Shown piece after piece: positions 17,772 to 27,449 of a stretch of DNA of 64,000 bases (position 1 is the first letter of the stretch; each line of letters opens with the position of its first letter). A model generated the notes under the pieces. The model made no database searches, was not told the DNA's origin, and worked only from the letters and a program-made list of their open reading frames with translations. This DNA comes from Njordibacter sp028825405 (lineage in GTDB: Bacteria > Pseudomonadota > Gammaproteobacteria > Pseudomonadales > Balneatricaceae). The DNA is taken from assembly GCF_047730065.1 (NCBI RefSeq), contig NZ_CP159829.1, positions 2,666,001-2,730,000 of the forward strand, read 5' to 3'. The position numbers were made by a program, and so were the translations under genes.

Positions 17772-17990
17772 TCGTTTTCTCTCTATATCATGTTACTAAC
17801 AGACTTAACTTACGACTAAATGAACCAAATTTGACAATACCACTTAACAGGGCTTTAAAGTTGGGATGCCGCTAATTTTTACGCTTAAAACACCCTAAAC
17901 ATGATACACCATTACATGTATTCAAGAGTCAGGTTGGGTGCACATGCTGAAAAGGAATGCAAAGATATTACGAGTTTCGTGTAACAAATT
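17590..17990 (-). repeat. promoter-plus-leader duplication, copy B (DUF4864 gene)
   Basis: This is the counterpart of 13990-14400 on the same strand. The rest of the 17772-18326 gap holds only the dyad described at 18241. Confidence 0.75.
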
Positions 17991-18240
17991 ATTTTTACTG
18001 CGCCTAATACCTAGGGCACACGTTGGTTTTAGAGGAATAGTATGGGGTGAGCACAAGTACAGGGGGACCGTAAGAGTTTAAAAATAGGCTTAGTTTTATG
18101 TATCATAGGGCACAGAACGCCACTTTTGCTCATCTAGATTGTGACCGCAGGTTTTAACAGAAATCTGATAACGTTTGGCTTTACGGACAGCTTGAATCAA
18201 AGGTTGATCAGGCTATTTAGAGCTTTATTGGGTGTTAATG

Positions 18241-18261
18241 TGCTGACTAGCCGAGTCAGCA
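18241..18261. promoter_or_regulatory. perfect dyad, candidate operator
   Basis: TGCTGACT-AGCCG-AGTCAGCA is a perfect 8-bp inverted repeat 66 bp upstream of the metallophosphoesterase start. No T tract follows, so an operator or mRNA hairpin is more likely than a terminator. Confidence 0.4.
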
Positions 18262-18326
18262 TGCATTACAATTGAGGCTGAAATTGAGACTAAAATTGAT
18301 ATTTTGATTATCCAAGGAGAAACGCA

Positions 18327-19274
18327 TTGAAGTCTGCCCACTACGATATTATTGGCGATATTCATGGCTATGCAGACAAACTGCATAATCTACTTGAAAA
18401 GCTGGGCTATGAAAAGACGGGGGGTGTTTTTGGGCATCCCACCAGAAAGGTGGTTTTTTTAGGTGATTTTATTGATCGAGGCCCACAACAGAAACAAGTC
18501 TTAGATACGGCCATGGCCATGGTCAATAATCACAAAGCTTTAGCCGTTATGGGCAACCATGAACTCAATGCACTCGCCTACCATACCCTAGACCCCAACA
18601 CACCCAAAGATGGACCTGAGCGTCACTTGCGGTGGCGCACTAAGAAAAGCACCCAACAGCACCAAGCGTTTATAGATGCCTACGGCACAGACCCCAAAAA
18701 CCCTGAGCTAAGCCGGGTATTGGACTTCTTTTACTCTCTACCTTTATGGCTTGAACTGGATGGGCTAAGAATTATTCATGCCTGCTGGCACGCTGAATCT
18801 ATTGAGTATTTAGCGAGTTTATTAAACCAAAACCACACACTTTCAAAAGAACTGTTAGTGGCGGCCATCCCACCAGGCTCGCCCGAGCATGACGCCATCG
18901 AGTTAATATTAAAGGGGCCCGAAACAAGGCTTCCAGATGGTGGCCGCCATACTGACAAGGAAGGAACACAGCGCAGTCATGTTCGTCTGGCATGGTGGAT
19001 GCCTCCAAGTACACCTTGGTCAGCTGCAACCCGCCCCCCTAACATTATTGCTGGGTCACACGGTGATACGCTGGTGCCAGCTGAAGTTGGTCTGGGATAC
19101 TCATTAGAATTACCCCCTGTATTATTTGGCCACTATTGGTTTTCAGGGCAGCCATCACCTTTAGCCCCTAATGTTGCTTGTTTGGACTATTCGGTGGCAA
19201 AAGGTGAAAAACTGTGTGCTTACCGCTGGTCTGGTGAGTCTGTACTGTCTGAGAACAACTTTGTCTATGTATAA
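18327..19274 (+). CDS. calcineurin-like metallophosphoesterase
   Basis: The motifs of the metallophosphoesterase superfamily are complete near the N-terminus: GDIHG (about 8-12), GDFIDRG (about 46-52) and GNHE (about 75-78), with further His ligands expected in the C-terminal half (IHACWHAE, GSHGD). It resembles PrpE/ApaH-type protein phosphatases and diadenosine tetraphosphatases; which substrate is used cannot be told. The start is TTG at 18327, 6 nt after a strong AAGGAGA. No partner gene lies in an operon with it. Confidence 0.9.
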   Translation: MKSAHYDIIGDIHGYADKLHNLLEKLGYEKTGGVFGHPTRKVVFLGDFIDRGPQQKQVLDTAMAMVNNHKALAVMGNHELNALAYHTLDPNTPKDGPERHLRWRTKKSTQQHQAFIDAYGTDPKNPELSRVLDFFYSLPLWLELDGLRIIHACWHAESIEYLASLLNQNHTLSKELLVAAIPPGSPEHDAIELILKGPETRLPDGGRHTDKEGTQRSHVRLAWWMPPSTPWSAATRPPNIIAGSHGDTLVPAEVGLGYSLELPPVLFGHYWFSGQPSPLAPNVACLDYSVAKGEKLCAYRWSGESVLSENNFVYV

Positions 19275-19356
19275 ATCTAGGCTTTGTTCCCTGTACCGTG
19301 TTGAAGTTTATGGGGCAGTTTAAACGCCTATAACCTCGTAAAACTAAGCTATGGTG

Positions 19357-20226
19357 CTAAGGTCGATCACTTAAATCACGGAAATCATTGATGTAGCTTT
19401 TTAGTTTTTTAACGAGTTTACTGCGCTGTTGGTTAGTTAATGTTTGGTTTAGATCAAATAACAACTGCATTATCAGGCGTTTATTTTTCTCAATAACGCG
19501 ACGATAGCTAGCGGACCTGAGTTGGTCGGGGTTGGCAAACAATACCATTAAGTTATTTTCTAGTTGCTGTTTATTGTGGCGTTCAGCTAATACTGTCTGC
19601 ATTCTAGTGCGCCATTGAATAGCTTGGGCCAGTGACAACTCTTTGGTTGGTTTCATGCTTAGCGCCCATTGTGCAATTAAGGATTTTTGGTCCTCATTTA
19701 ACTTGCCAATGACGCCGACGATTTTTTTGCTTACATAGGCTTCACGCTTTTTTAAAGTTCGTGCGTTAGTACCCTTTTCAATCTTTTTTGCATCATCGCC
19801 TTCTTTTTCAATTAGCATCTCAAAGAAGTCGTTAACTTGTTCATCATTTAGATTTGAAATAATGTCTACGGTAGCAGGTAGGGTTTTAATAACAATTCGC
19901 TGCCAGCTGTCTCTGAGGTTATTATAGGATTCCTCCAATTGCTCAACCGTTATGCCGCTCTTTAGTTCTTTGGAGAGTTTTTCTAACTGGTCGGCGTATT
20001 GGGGCAGTTCCTCACTACGATGCCAATCAATTAGCTGGGAAATCTCGTCTTTAACCAACAGGCGTTGGTCTCGGGTAAATTTAACATAATCTTTTAGCTC
20101 CCAGTACAACCCCCAATCTAGAAAATCATAAACGAGTTTAGTGGTGCATCCGCTTGTAGACACACTAATAACCAGCACTGCCAAGAGAGCACGCAAAGCC
20201 TTGTAATTCAGCTTTAGTATTCTCAT
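19357..20226 (-). CDS. DUF6279-like lipoprotein
   Basis: A lipoprotein signal peptide (about 1-27, lipobox VSTSGC) anchors a charged, all-helical protein of about 260 residues with LDWGLYWELKDYVKFTRDQ after the lipid Cys. This matches the general pattern of DUF6279 lipoproteins of gammaproteobacteria, whose function is not known. AAGGTAA precedes the ATG. It is convergent with the phosphoesterase gene. Confidence 0.8.
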   Translation of the reverse strand: MRILKLNYKALRALLAVLVISVSTSGCTTKLVYDFLDWGLYWELKDYVKFTRDQRLLVKDEISQLIDWHRSEELPQYADQLEKLSKELKSGITVEQLEESYNNLRDSWQRIVIKTLPATVDIISNLNDEQVNDFFEMLIEKEGDDAKKIEKGTNARTLKKREAYVSKKIVGVIGKLNEDQKSLIAQWALSMKPTKELSLAQAIQWRTRMQTVLAERHNKQQLENNLMVLFANPDQLRSASYRRVIEKNKRLIMQLLFDLNQTLTNQQRSKLVKKLKSYINDFRDLSDRP

Positions 20227-20435
20227 TAATTAAATTACCTTTTAATTATCTTTTATTTGTTTGTAACTTTACTCACTTTCGCGCTGAGCGCATCACATTA
20301 AGTATTGTCTTCGAGAAGGGCACTGCTAAATAGACTTATCACCCTTACCCATAAAGCCTCCATCAGATCTAACTCAACCATTATATTCCACCTCACAATA
20401 ACCTACAATTACAAGAAAATAACCATCAGAGGAGA

Positions 20436-20693
20436 TCATAAAATATACCGCTTTAGTGGCTTTTTAGGCCAAATGAGGTAACCCATCAGGCCAAAGATAA
20501 TGGTCAAGGCAAAGTATTCTTTCACTCCATTTTTTATTGCTATCGCTAAAATCACAATAGCAATAAACCAACACGCTGCGGACATTATAAAACGTATCAC
20601 TCCAAAACTAGAAGCCCTGGCAGCAGCCCTCTTCCTCGAAATGGATAACTGTTTATTATACTCCGCCACTTCCCCATCTTTAATATGTTGCAA
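20436..20693 (-). CDS. small two-TM membrane protein
   Basis: A basic N-terminal segment (SISRKRAAARA) is followed by two hydrophobic helices (about 30-50 and 60-76) and a KKPLKR tail. I recognise no family. It is 85 residues long. A GCTGAA-TTTA-TTCAGC hairpin (20729-20744) lies 36 bp upstream of its start. Confidence 0.55.
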   Translation of the reverse strand: MQHIKDGEVAEYNKQLSISRKRAAARASSFGVIRFIMSAACWFIAIVILAIAIKNGVKEYFALTIIFGLMGYLIWPKKPLKRYIL

Positions 20694-21093
20694 TTTATAT
20701 TTTCCCTGTTGAGTTCTATCGTCGCCCTGCTGAATTTATTCAGCCAAAATTAATTCGTTTGCAGATGAACGTTAGGATACATAACACATAATGCTTTAGG
20801 ACTCGCCTACTCACCCCCAGACTCAAATAGCGTTCTAAAACATGAGCTTTGAAGTATTTTTTTCAATGGCAACTTTTCATATGCCTTTTCGTATATTTTT
20901 TGCTCTACCAGCTTTTCAAGTGAATTTTAAAAGTGCCTTCACTTCCATTACTCACTCCTTTGATAATATCTCTGTCACTTGCCTCTAATAATTATGTATT
21001 TTTAAACACCCTTCAAAGCATTTACATAAGTCTCCAAGCCATCCTAAAGTTGTGATAGAAAACTGGCATGTCACTGTTAGGGTTAGGGTTAGG
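20694..21093. other. intergenic, 400 bp
   Basis: The gap contains the hairpin at 20729-20744 and three copies of a TTAGG(G/T) hexamer at about 21077-21094, just after the next gene's stop codon. No gene is recognised. Confidence 0.4.
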
Positions 21094-21480
21094 TTATACG
21101 AATGGACTTGCCAAGTTAATTAAAAGCATGGTCACAGTCATTAACACACTGATGTTATGCAGGCGTTTAAAGGCCTTTTCATTTTGTTCATCACGCATCT
21201 TATTAGTCATAGGGATTAATGAATAAGCAATCGCAGCAAGCACGCCAGTGGCTCCTCCAATGTAGGCTTGCATATGCATGTCTGAAATTACTGCACATAT
21301 AATATTGAGTAACCCTAAAGTCGCTAAAATGATAAAAAATTTAGGGAATACCTTTCGTAAAATTGGGCCTGCTCCGTCTGGCCCCAATCCACCAAACACA
21401 GTGGGTGCAATAATAGTAGTTTGAAATAATATAATCCCAACTGACATACCACTAAAAAGTAACGGTAGATTAGTTAACAT
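21094..21480 (-). CDS. DUF4149-like membrane protein
   Basis: Four hydrophobic segments cover this 128-residue protein. The pattern SVGIILFQTTIIAPTVFGGL, followed by LRKVFPKFF, matches the DUF4149 (TMEM205-like) family; function is not established. It follows the HugZ gene by 31 bp on the same strand, so both are probably one Fur-controlled transcript. Confidence 0.7.
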   Translation of the reverse strand: MLTNLPLLFSGMSVGIILFQTTIIAPTVFGGLGPDGAGPILRKVFPKFFIILATLGLLNIICAVISDMHMQAYIGGATGVLAAIAYSLIPMTNKMRDEQNEKAFKRLHNISVLMTVTMLLINLASPFV

Positions 21481-21511
21481 GTGTAATCCTTATCATTTTT
21501 GGGTTTTAGCC

Positions 21512-22246
21512 CTAAGTCGTTTCAAAGGCACGATAGGCTTTTGCTTGCTTTATTAAGGCCACACGAACGTCTTGTTCATGATAGCAAGGCTGATTAAAGG
21601 GCATGAAAAATTGCGCTTTTTCAGATGCAATAAAATAGCCATCAGTGCACAAAGCTAACATTTTTGCATTAGGGTCGATAATACTAAATACTCCATTTAA
21701 ACCGGAGCAAATGACATTAGAATGGTCTTCATTCATATGTTCAATTATTGCCTCCTCACTATCATGCCAATCAGGGGTTGCTGCTGTCCAGTGCGTTGTA
21801 TCTAACCACCCAATTTGACCAAAACCACCAATCCATCTGGCCTTTAAAATCTTTAACCTATAAAAGTGAAATCCATGTATGTAAGAGTATTTTTCACTTT
21901 CAGGTAAAAATTTAAAAAATCTGGCTTGGCAATTTTGAATGTCTTCGCTGGAAATTCTGATTAGATCTCCCATTAAACTTAGTCTGGAACTGGCCTGCTT
22001 ATCCCCTTGATCATTAACTGAGGATAAAGTTACACAGGCTTTGGAGTCGTTGAGTATATTTTTTGTATGCTCTGCGATATCACTGGCGTAAATAAATAGC
22101 TCTCTATTGCTATGTGAGACAATAGTTACAAAGCTTCCAAAAGGGTAGCCATCTGTACTTTTTGACAGGGTTGATAAAATCGCCGTATTACTAGACCTGA
22201 AAAGATTAACCGCATCCAGTTCGTATTGGGTGTTAGATGTATTCAT
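21512..22246 (-). CDS. hugZ: HugZ-family heme utilisation protein (PPOx/DUF2470)
   Basis: Residues about 10-150 form the split-barrel PPOx-like domain (AILSTLSKSTDGYPFGSFV, the region around ASSRLSLMGDL). Residues about 165-240 form a DUF2470 domain starting EAIIEHMNEDHSN. This two-domain layout is that of HugZ/HutZ heme-degrading proteins. The usual substrate is heme, degraded in the cytoplasm to release iron. A Fur-like operator lies about 100 bp upstream, which fits iron-starvation induction. No TonB receptor or heme ABC transporter is adjacent in the window. Confidence 0.85.
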   Translation of the reverse strand: MNTSNTQYELDAVNLFRSSNTAILSTLSKSTDGYPFGSFVTIVSHSNRELFIYASDIAEHTKNILNDSKACVTLSSVNDQGDKQASSRLSLMGDLIRISSEDIQNCQARFFKFLPESEKYSYIHGFHFYRLKILKARWIGGFGQIGWLDTTHWTAATPDWHDSEEAIIEHMNEDHSNVICSGLNGVFSIIDPNAKMLALCTDGYFIASEKAQFFMPFNQPCYHEQDVRVALIKQAKAYRAFETT

Positions 22247-22344
22247 AATTTATCATAATTAATTGATAAGGTTAGCTAGGGGAGAAATTCCTCAACAAAA
22301 TGCAATTGATACAACTTAATAATGACTCATTTATTAGAGATTGT

Positions 22345-22367
22345 AAATGATAATGATTCTTATTACT
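22345..22367 (-). promoter_or_regulatory. Fur-box-like operator
   Basis: The core AAATGATAATGATTCTTATT closely follows the Fur consensus GATAATGATAATCATTATC, about 100 bp upstream of the hugZ start. Apart from it, the 22247-22745 gap holds nothing I recognise. Confidence 0.75.
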
Positions 22368-22745
22368 AATTAAAGTGGGTATTACAATAAGTTTAAGATG
22401 CAGATGGCGTCTAGTGAAACATTAATTCTTTAGCAAAGTGCCACATAAATCGCCTTTTTTAAAAGAGGTTTGTTAAGACCTAAACTATTTTATTAAAATC
22501 TATTTTCCATTATTGATGCGTCATTACGCATCTCACTTGGCAAGAGTTTTACATTAATATTGGAAACCAAAGACGTCTGCACTGCTTAAGAAACTACCTA
22601 CATGGACACGAGCTTCAAGTGTTAATATTGAAACTCAAAATTAACCTCTTTATCTTATTAAAAACGATTATGGGGGCTTTTAAACCTTCAACATTCTCAA
22701 GAACCCTTATCAAGTATGGCGCCTTTCGAGGCTCTCTAAGTCGGT

Positions 22746-23681
22746 TCAGACTAATTGCTCTGCAGATGGTTTTTGGGGTGCCAGCACAATCATAACCCCA
22801 GCAAAAATAATGAGTAAAATACCAATCGCACTTAAATAATTGGGGATAATACCCCAGAATAACCAACTGAACAGTCCAACCGAAATTAGGTAAGCATATT
22901 CAAAAATTGCTGCATAGCTTGTTTGAGCTAATTGGTATGCTCGGGTCATCAAAGATAAAGCTGTTGACGCTAAAGCGGCGATTAAAAACATCCACAGCCA
23001 AAACGAGCCATCAACACTTTGCCAACCCTGAAAAAGGAATGGAGCCTGCTCCACTAAATCAGGTGCAACCGGGAAATAGGTTAGCAATGTGGTAATGACA
23101 AACCCACATAACCCTATACTCACGATGAAGCTCATGAGGATGGCTAACGAACTTTCCTCACGCAAGTAGTGATAGGTAATTATTGAGCCTAATGCATAGC
23201 AAGCACCAGCCATCATAGGCATTATCTGATAAAAGGTGAAGCCATTAGCACCGGGCTGCAAAACCAATAACACACCACAACTTCCAATAATGACTGCAAA
23301 AACTTTGCGCCAGCCAATGTGCTCTTTGAAAAAAATGGTTGAAAAAATTAACACAAAAATAGGTGAAGTGAAAAGGCCTGCACCTGCTTCTGCAATTGGC
23401 ATCATGGGCATGACACCAAAATAAAGAAGCATTGATGTCACCATAAAAAAGGTTCTGATCAGTATTGGTTTCCAGTATTTGGGCATGACAGAAAGTCCAA
23501 ATACTTTGCCCAGCCCAAAGACCATAAACATGGCAATGAGTGAACGACTAAAGTGAAATTGCCCCACACTCACTTGATTGGAAACGAGCAAAGTTAGATT
23601 GTCAGAAAAACCAAAAATAGAGATCCCAGACACTAACAGGATTGCACCACGAGTCGCGGGCGTAAACTTTTCTAACAACAC
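22746..23681 (-). CDS. EamA-family (DMT) transporter
   Basis: Ten hydrophobic helices in two EamA repeats (about 10-150 and 160-300) make this a drug/metabolite transporter superfamily permease of the inner membrane. The LFTSPIFVLIFSTIFFKEHIG segment at the end of the first repeat is characteristic. GTG at 23681 is the likely start, with AAGGCGG upstream. The substrate is unknown. It is one of three EamA genes in the window, one of them broken. Confidence 0.9.
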   Translation of the reverse strand: MLLEKFTPATRGAILLVSGISIFGFSDNLTLLVSNQVSVGQFHFSRSLIAMFMVFGLGKVFGLSVMPKYWKPILIRTFFMVTSMLLYFGVMPMMPIAEAGAGLFTSPIFVLIFSTIFFKEHIGWRKVFAVIIGSCGVLLVLQPGANGFTFYQIMPMMAGACYALGSIITYHYLREESSLAILMSFIVSIGLCGFVITTLLTYFPVAPDLVEQAPFLFQGWQSVDGSFWLWMFLIAALASTALSLMTRAYQLAQTSYAAIFEYAYLISVGLFSWLFWGIIPNYLSAIGILLIIFAGVMIVLAPQKPSAEQLV

Positions 23682-23755
23682 ACACCGCCTTAGTTAAAAA
23701 TATAGAACACAACTAGCAAGGGACATTGTGATTCAATGCAGTTTTTGATCCCACA

Positions 23756-24205
23756 CTACTGGGCTTTAATTTGGTAGCGGTTCGATTTTAGACAGTTGCA
23801 GTTGACTGCCAAGAAGCTATCAAAAGACCCAGGACTCAAACCAACAAATGTTTTGCAACTACCAATAAGAACCCCATCGTAATCAAACGACTTTACCTGC
23901 ACATAGCTGATGTAATTGTCCGTACCATTGATGATATTACCCATGTAATGCCTGCCTTGTAGACATCGAAAGTTATTTATTAGTAGGTCTTCTATATTGG
24001 TTTTAGCCACCGCAGTTCCAGGACTGGTATGCTTATCAGCTGAACATGAAAGCCCCCGGTCTTTGGCAGCCTTGCGGTATTCGATAAGTTCAGGATCTTC
24101 TGATAATCTGCATAAAGTTTTGTCCGACCAGTTTGACCAATGGGACTCACCCAAAACTACCGGGGCTAACAACATAATCAAAACTGCCGTAACTAGACGC
24201 AACAT
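23756..24205 (-). CDS. exported Cys-rich hypothetical protein
   Basis: A signal peptide (about 1-19, APVVLGES) precedes a 130-residue soluble domain with seven cysteines, ending in NCNCLKSNRYQIKAQ. The pattern suggests disulfides in the periplasm. GGAGATAT precedes the ATG. I recognise no family. Confidence 0.65.
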   Translation of the reverse strand: MLRLVTAVLIMLLAPVVLGESHWSNWSDKTLCRLSEDPELIEYRKAAKDRGLSCSADKHTSPGTAVAKTNIEDLLINNFRCLQGRHYMGNIINGTDNYISYVQVKSFDYDGVLIGSCKTFVGLSPGSFDSFLAVNCNCLKSNRYQIKAQ

Positions 24206-24373
24206 AATATATCTCCAACTAATAATGACGCTATGTTTATTTTATAACCATATTAGTTGGGCTTCAATATGGTGTGTTCCAAGCAGACACTTTTTGGGCG
24301 GCTGCAATTTATTTAAGGATAATAACGTAGGCGTCGAGATCTATAGCAACGCCTTGTAAGGTCTGCCATTAGG

Positions 24374-25123
24374 CTAGAAACTATAGTTGAGGCCGAAAAC
24401 AGAAGAGACAGACATATTGCCGTTAACAATGGGACTATTAACCACCTTACTTGGTAAGAATTTTATGTTTACATTGGCAAACAGAGACGTCTGGGGGGTC
24501 AATGAATAAATTTTATTGACGGAAATATAGGGTAAAAGCACACTTTGAGGCGCATATTCAGCACGCTGCCCAGTTGCCTCACTGGCATTAACGCCATACA
24601 AGTAGTTTGCCCGCGCACTGCTGTACCATTTTGCGCCAGCTTTGAGGATCAAAGGTTGGCCCATCATTGGTATGAATCGACTTAAGCTCAGGTCGAAAAA
24701 ATTTCCATTAAATTTATTGGTTAGCTCTGTGCCAATTTTGAATTGAGCATTGAGGCCACGAGAAATTTCGTATGATGTATTTAAAGCGCTGTCAAAATAC
24801 ATGTCTCTTGTCATCCCACCTAGGTCTGCAGAATCAGTACTCTTGTAAGGTCTGAATCTGGGGATGATCGCCGCACTCATCTTAACGGTGACTTTATTCA
24901 TAAACTTGTAAGCAATACCTTCTTGAAAACCTACAGTCAGGGTGTCTGACTTATAGTTAAAAGAGGGCATAACTGAAGATTTGAATGGCACATTTGCATA
25001 GATTGAATCACTTCCAATGTAGGCTAATCCTACTGAAACTTGGCCTGTTTCTTGAGCATGGCTAGTTCCCACTACAAGACACAACCCCATTGTCATTATG
25101 CAAAGCGCTTTGTTTAGTTCCAT
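24374..25123 (-). CDS. MipA/OmpV-like outer-membrane beta-barrel
   Basis: From the ATG at 25123 (AGAAGGG upstream) the protein has a signal peptide (VVGTSHAQET) and then alternating beta-strand sequence ending in the barrel signature VSSVFGLNYSF, with a terminal Phe. It resembles MipA/OmpV scaffolding proteins of about 250 residues. An upstream in-frame ATG at 25165 would add 14 residues and lacks a good ribosome site. Its role in the outer membrane is not fixed by sequence. Confidence 0.7.
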   Translation of the reverse strand: MELNKALCIMTMGLCLVVGTSHAQETGQVSVGLAYIGSDSIYANVPFKSSVMPSFNYKSDTLTVGFQEGIAYKFMNKVTVKMSAAIIPRFRPYKSTDSADLGGMTRDMYFDSALNTSYEISRGLNAQFKIGTELTNKFNGNFFDLSLSRFIPMMGQPLILKAGAKWYSSARANYLYGVNASEATGQRAEYAPQSVLLPYISVNKIYSLTPQTSLFANVNIKFLPSKVVNSPIVNGNMSVSSVFGLNYSF

Positions 25124-25403
25124 CGTTGAGATCCCTTCTTTTTTGCGTATTAATAAGTGCATCATAGCTCATTTCATTGCCTATGACGCAACGAAGATTG
25201 ACTACTTAACTAGTGGTGCACAGCCTTAGAATAGAACGGCGGTGCAAGTTGGTTTTAATACTAACCATTTGGTCTGAGCAATCACTCACACTTTACATTT
25301 CTTTACTACACCGAAGATGCATTCACATTAACACCAAAAAAATAGCCTCTTATCAAATTATCTTGCTATACAACAATGCCTGACCAACAACTTTAATAAG
25401 CCA

Positions 25404-27449
25404 TTAACTGACTTGTTGAGTTTGTATTTTTTGCAGGTCACTGTGTGGAATGTGACAGCGGATTAAATGTTCTGAGCTCACTTGTTGCCATGGAGGTGTC
25501 TGCGTATCACATATTTCCCCCAAACGACGCGGGCAACGACGCTGAAATGGACAACCTATCGGCATGGGTGACAATTCGACAATATCATCAGCTGAAAGAA
25601 CAGGAACGGAATCTGGATGGGGTTCGAGAACAGCTCCCAACAAAACCTCAGTGTAAGGATGAGAAGGCAGCGAATAAACGTCTGCGACAGGCCCTATTTC
25701 ACAAAGTCGTCCCTGATATAAAAGGGCCACCCGGTCAGCTAGTGCTCTAACAACTGCAAGGTCATGGGATACAAAAATATAGGTTGTGCCAAATTCTCGT
25801 TGCAAGCGGTTGAGTAATCCCAATACTGCCGCCTGCACCGAAACATCAAGCGCAGAAGTCACTTCATCACATAGGACTAATTCGGGCTCTGCTATAAATG
25901 CTCTAGCCACTGCCACACGTTGTTTTTCACCACCTGATAATTGGCTAGGAAGGCGCTCAAGGTAATGGCCACCTAGACGCACACGTTCGAGTATCTCTAC
26001 ACTGCGATCGTGCAACTCTTGGTTTGATAGTCCAAAATAAAGTCGCAGAGGTTGTGCCAGTATTTCTGCCACAGTCTGACGAGGATTTAAAGAATCGTCA
26101 GGGTTTTGGAATATTAGCTGAATGCGACGTAACTGATTTTTGTCACGCTGGTCGATACTCGCCTTGAGTAACTCATTGCCATTGTAGGTAATATTGCCAT
26201 GGCGTGCGGGGATTAGGCCCGCAATGGCCTTCAAGATAGTCGATTTTCCACTACCCGATTCACCCACTAAGCCAATGGTTTCACCCTTACGGATGACAAG
26301 GGATATATCATCGACGGTCGGTGTATCATTAGGCTGACGGCCGAGGATTTGATCCAAAAGACCACGAGAGGTATAGCTAATGGCAATATTATCCAGTGCC
26401 AATACTTCAGGAGCCTGTTTAAGTGATGAACGCTCGACAGCTGTTCCAGGCCCCGGCGCCGCAAGCTGTTCCACTTTTTCAAATAAATGGCAACGCACGC
26501 GCTCACCAGACTTGGTGACCTGTAAGCTCGGCCTTTCATGGGTGCAACGATCTTCCACCATGGCGCAGCGTGCAGCAAAAGCACAACCATTACCAACATC
26601 GCCTGGAGCTGGAGGCCGACCATCAAGTGCCGCTGGCAAACTCGCCTCACGAAGTTTTGGAATCGACGCGAGTAGGCTTCGAGCATAGGGATGAACAGGC
26701 TTGAGCAAGACCTGTCGAACACTACCATCAAGCACAATTTCTCCTGCATACATAACCACAACACGCTCACAGACACGAGCTATGGCTCCCAAATCATGAC
26801 TTACATACACCATTGCAGTGCCAGTTTCTTGCGCCAGATCGCGCAGTAGTTCTAATACATGGGCTTGAGTAGTCACGTCGAGTCCAGTGGTCGGTTCGTC
26901 TAATAAAAGTGCATCAGGCTCACCTGCTAGCGCCATTGCGACGGCCACACGTTGTTGCTGGCCACCAGAAAGTTCGTGGGGATAACGATCCACTAGAGTG
27001 GCTGGATCTGGCAGTCGAACTTGAGTTAAAAGTTCTATAACGCGCTCAGGTCGTTGTGTCTCCGTGAACTTACTATGCAATTTCAAGGCCTCAGAAATTT
27101 GCCTACCAATTCGCTGTGTTGGGGTCAGTGCTTGGCCCGCATTTTGAGGAATGAGGGCAAGTTGGCCACCCCTAATCTGCTCTAATTCTCGCACTGAAAG
27201 ATCAAAGGTGGATTGCTGGCGAAATGAAGTGGAGCCATTAAGCACTTTCAGAGGATTACCTAAATATCCCATCATGGCCAATGCTAGGGTACTCTTGCCT
27301 GAGCCACTTTCACCCACCAAACCTACAGTTTCACCAGCTCTGACGGTTAAATCTATATTACGAAGTATAGGCAGTACCTGCTTTTGCTCGTTGGAAAACC
27401 CAATACTGAGGTCACAAATCTCCATTAGAGGTTTATTATCTAGATTCAT
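25404..27449 (-). CDS. fused double-ATPase of a peptide ABC importer (DppDF/OppDF type)
   Basis: Two complete ABC ATPase domains are joined in one 681-residue chain. The first carries Walker A GESGSGKST (about 50), signature LSGGQQQRVAVA (about 160) and Walker B LLLDEPTTGLD. It ends in the oligopeptide-type C-terminal segment with a Cys-rich GCAFAARCAMVEDRC. The second repeats all of these (LSGGEKQRVAVARA, LVLCDEVTSALD, GCPFQRRCPRR). Most systems use two separate proteins, DppD and DppF. The gene overlaps the upstream permease by 4 bp and is the last gene of the operon. Confidence 0.96.
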   Translation of the reverse strand: MNLDNKPLMEICDLSIGFSNEQKQVLPILRNIDLTVRAGETVGLVGESGSGKSTLALAMMGYLGNPLKVLNGSTSFRQQSTFDLSVRELEQIRGGQLALIPQNAGQALTPTQRIGRQISEALKLHSKFTETQRPERVIELLTQVRLPDPATLVDRYPHELSGGQQQRVAVAMALAGEPDALLLDEPTTGLDVTTQAHVLELLRDLAQETGTAMVYVSHDLGAIARVCERVVVMYAGEIVLDGSVRQVLLKPVHPYARSLLASIPKLREASLPAALDGRPPAPGDVGNGCAFAARCAMVEDRCTHERPSLQVTKSGERVRCHLFEKVEQLAAPGPGTAVERSSLKQAPEVLALDNIAISYTSRGLLDQILGRQPNDTPTVDDISLVIRKGETIGLVGESGSGKSTILKAIAGLIPARHGNITYNGNELLKASIDQRDKNQLRRIQLIFQNPDDSLNPRQTVAEILAQPLRLYFGLSNQELHDRSVEILERVRLGGHYLERLPSQLSGGEKQRVAVARAFIAEPELVLCDEVTSALDVSVQAAVLGLLNRLQREFGTTYIFVSHDLAVVRALADRVALLYQGRLCEIGPVADVYSLPSHPYTEVLLGAVLEPHPDSVPVLSADDIVELSPMPIGCPFQRRCPRRLGEICDTQTPPWQQVSSEHLIRCHIPHSDLQKIQTQQVS

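Noticed and set aside
21077..21094. TTAGGG-like hexamer repeats resembling telomere DNA
   Set aside because: Only three copies lie after a gene stop codon in an otherwise bacterial region; no function is supported.
25445..25750. Plus-strand open frame opposite the fused ATPase gene
   Set aside because: The minus-strand frame has complete Walker and signature motifs; the plus frame has no ribosome site or known pattern.
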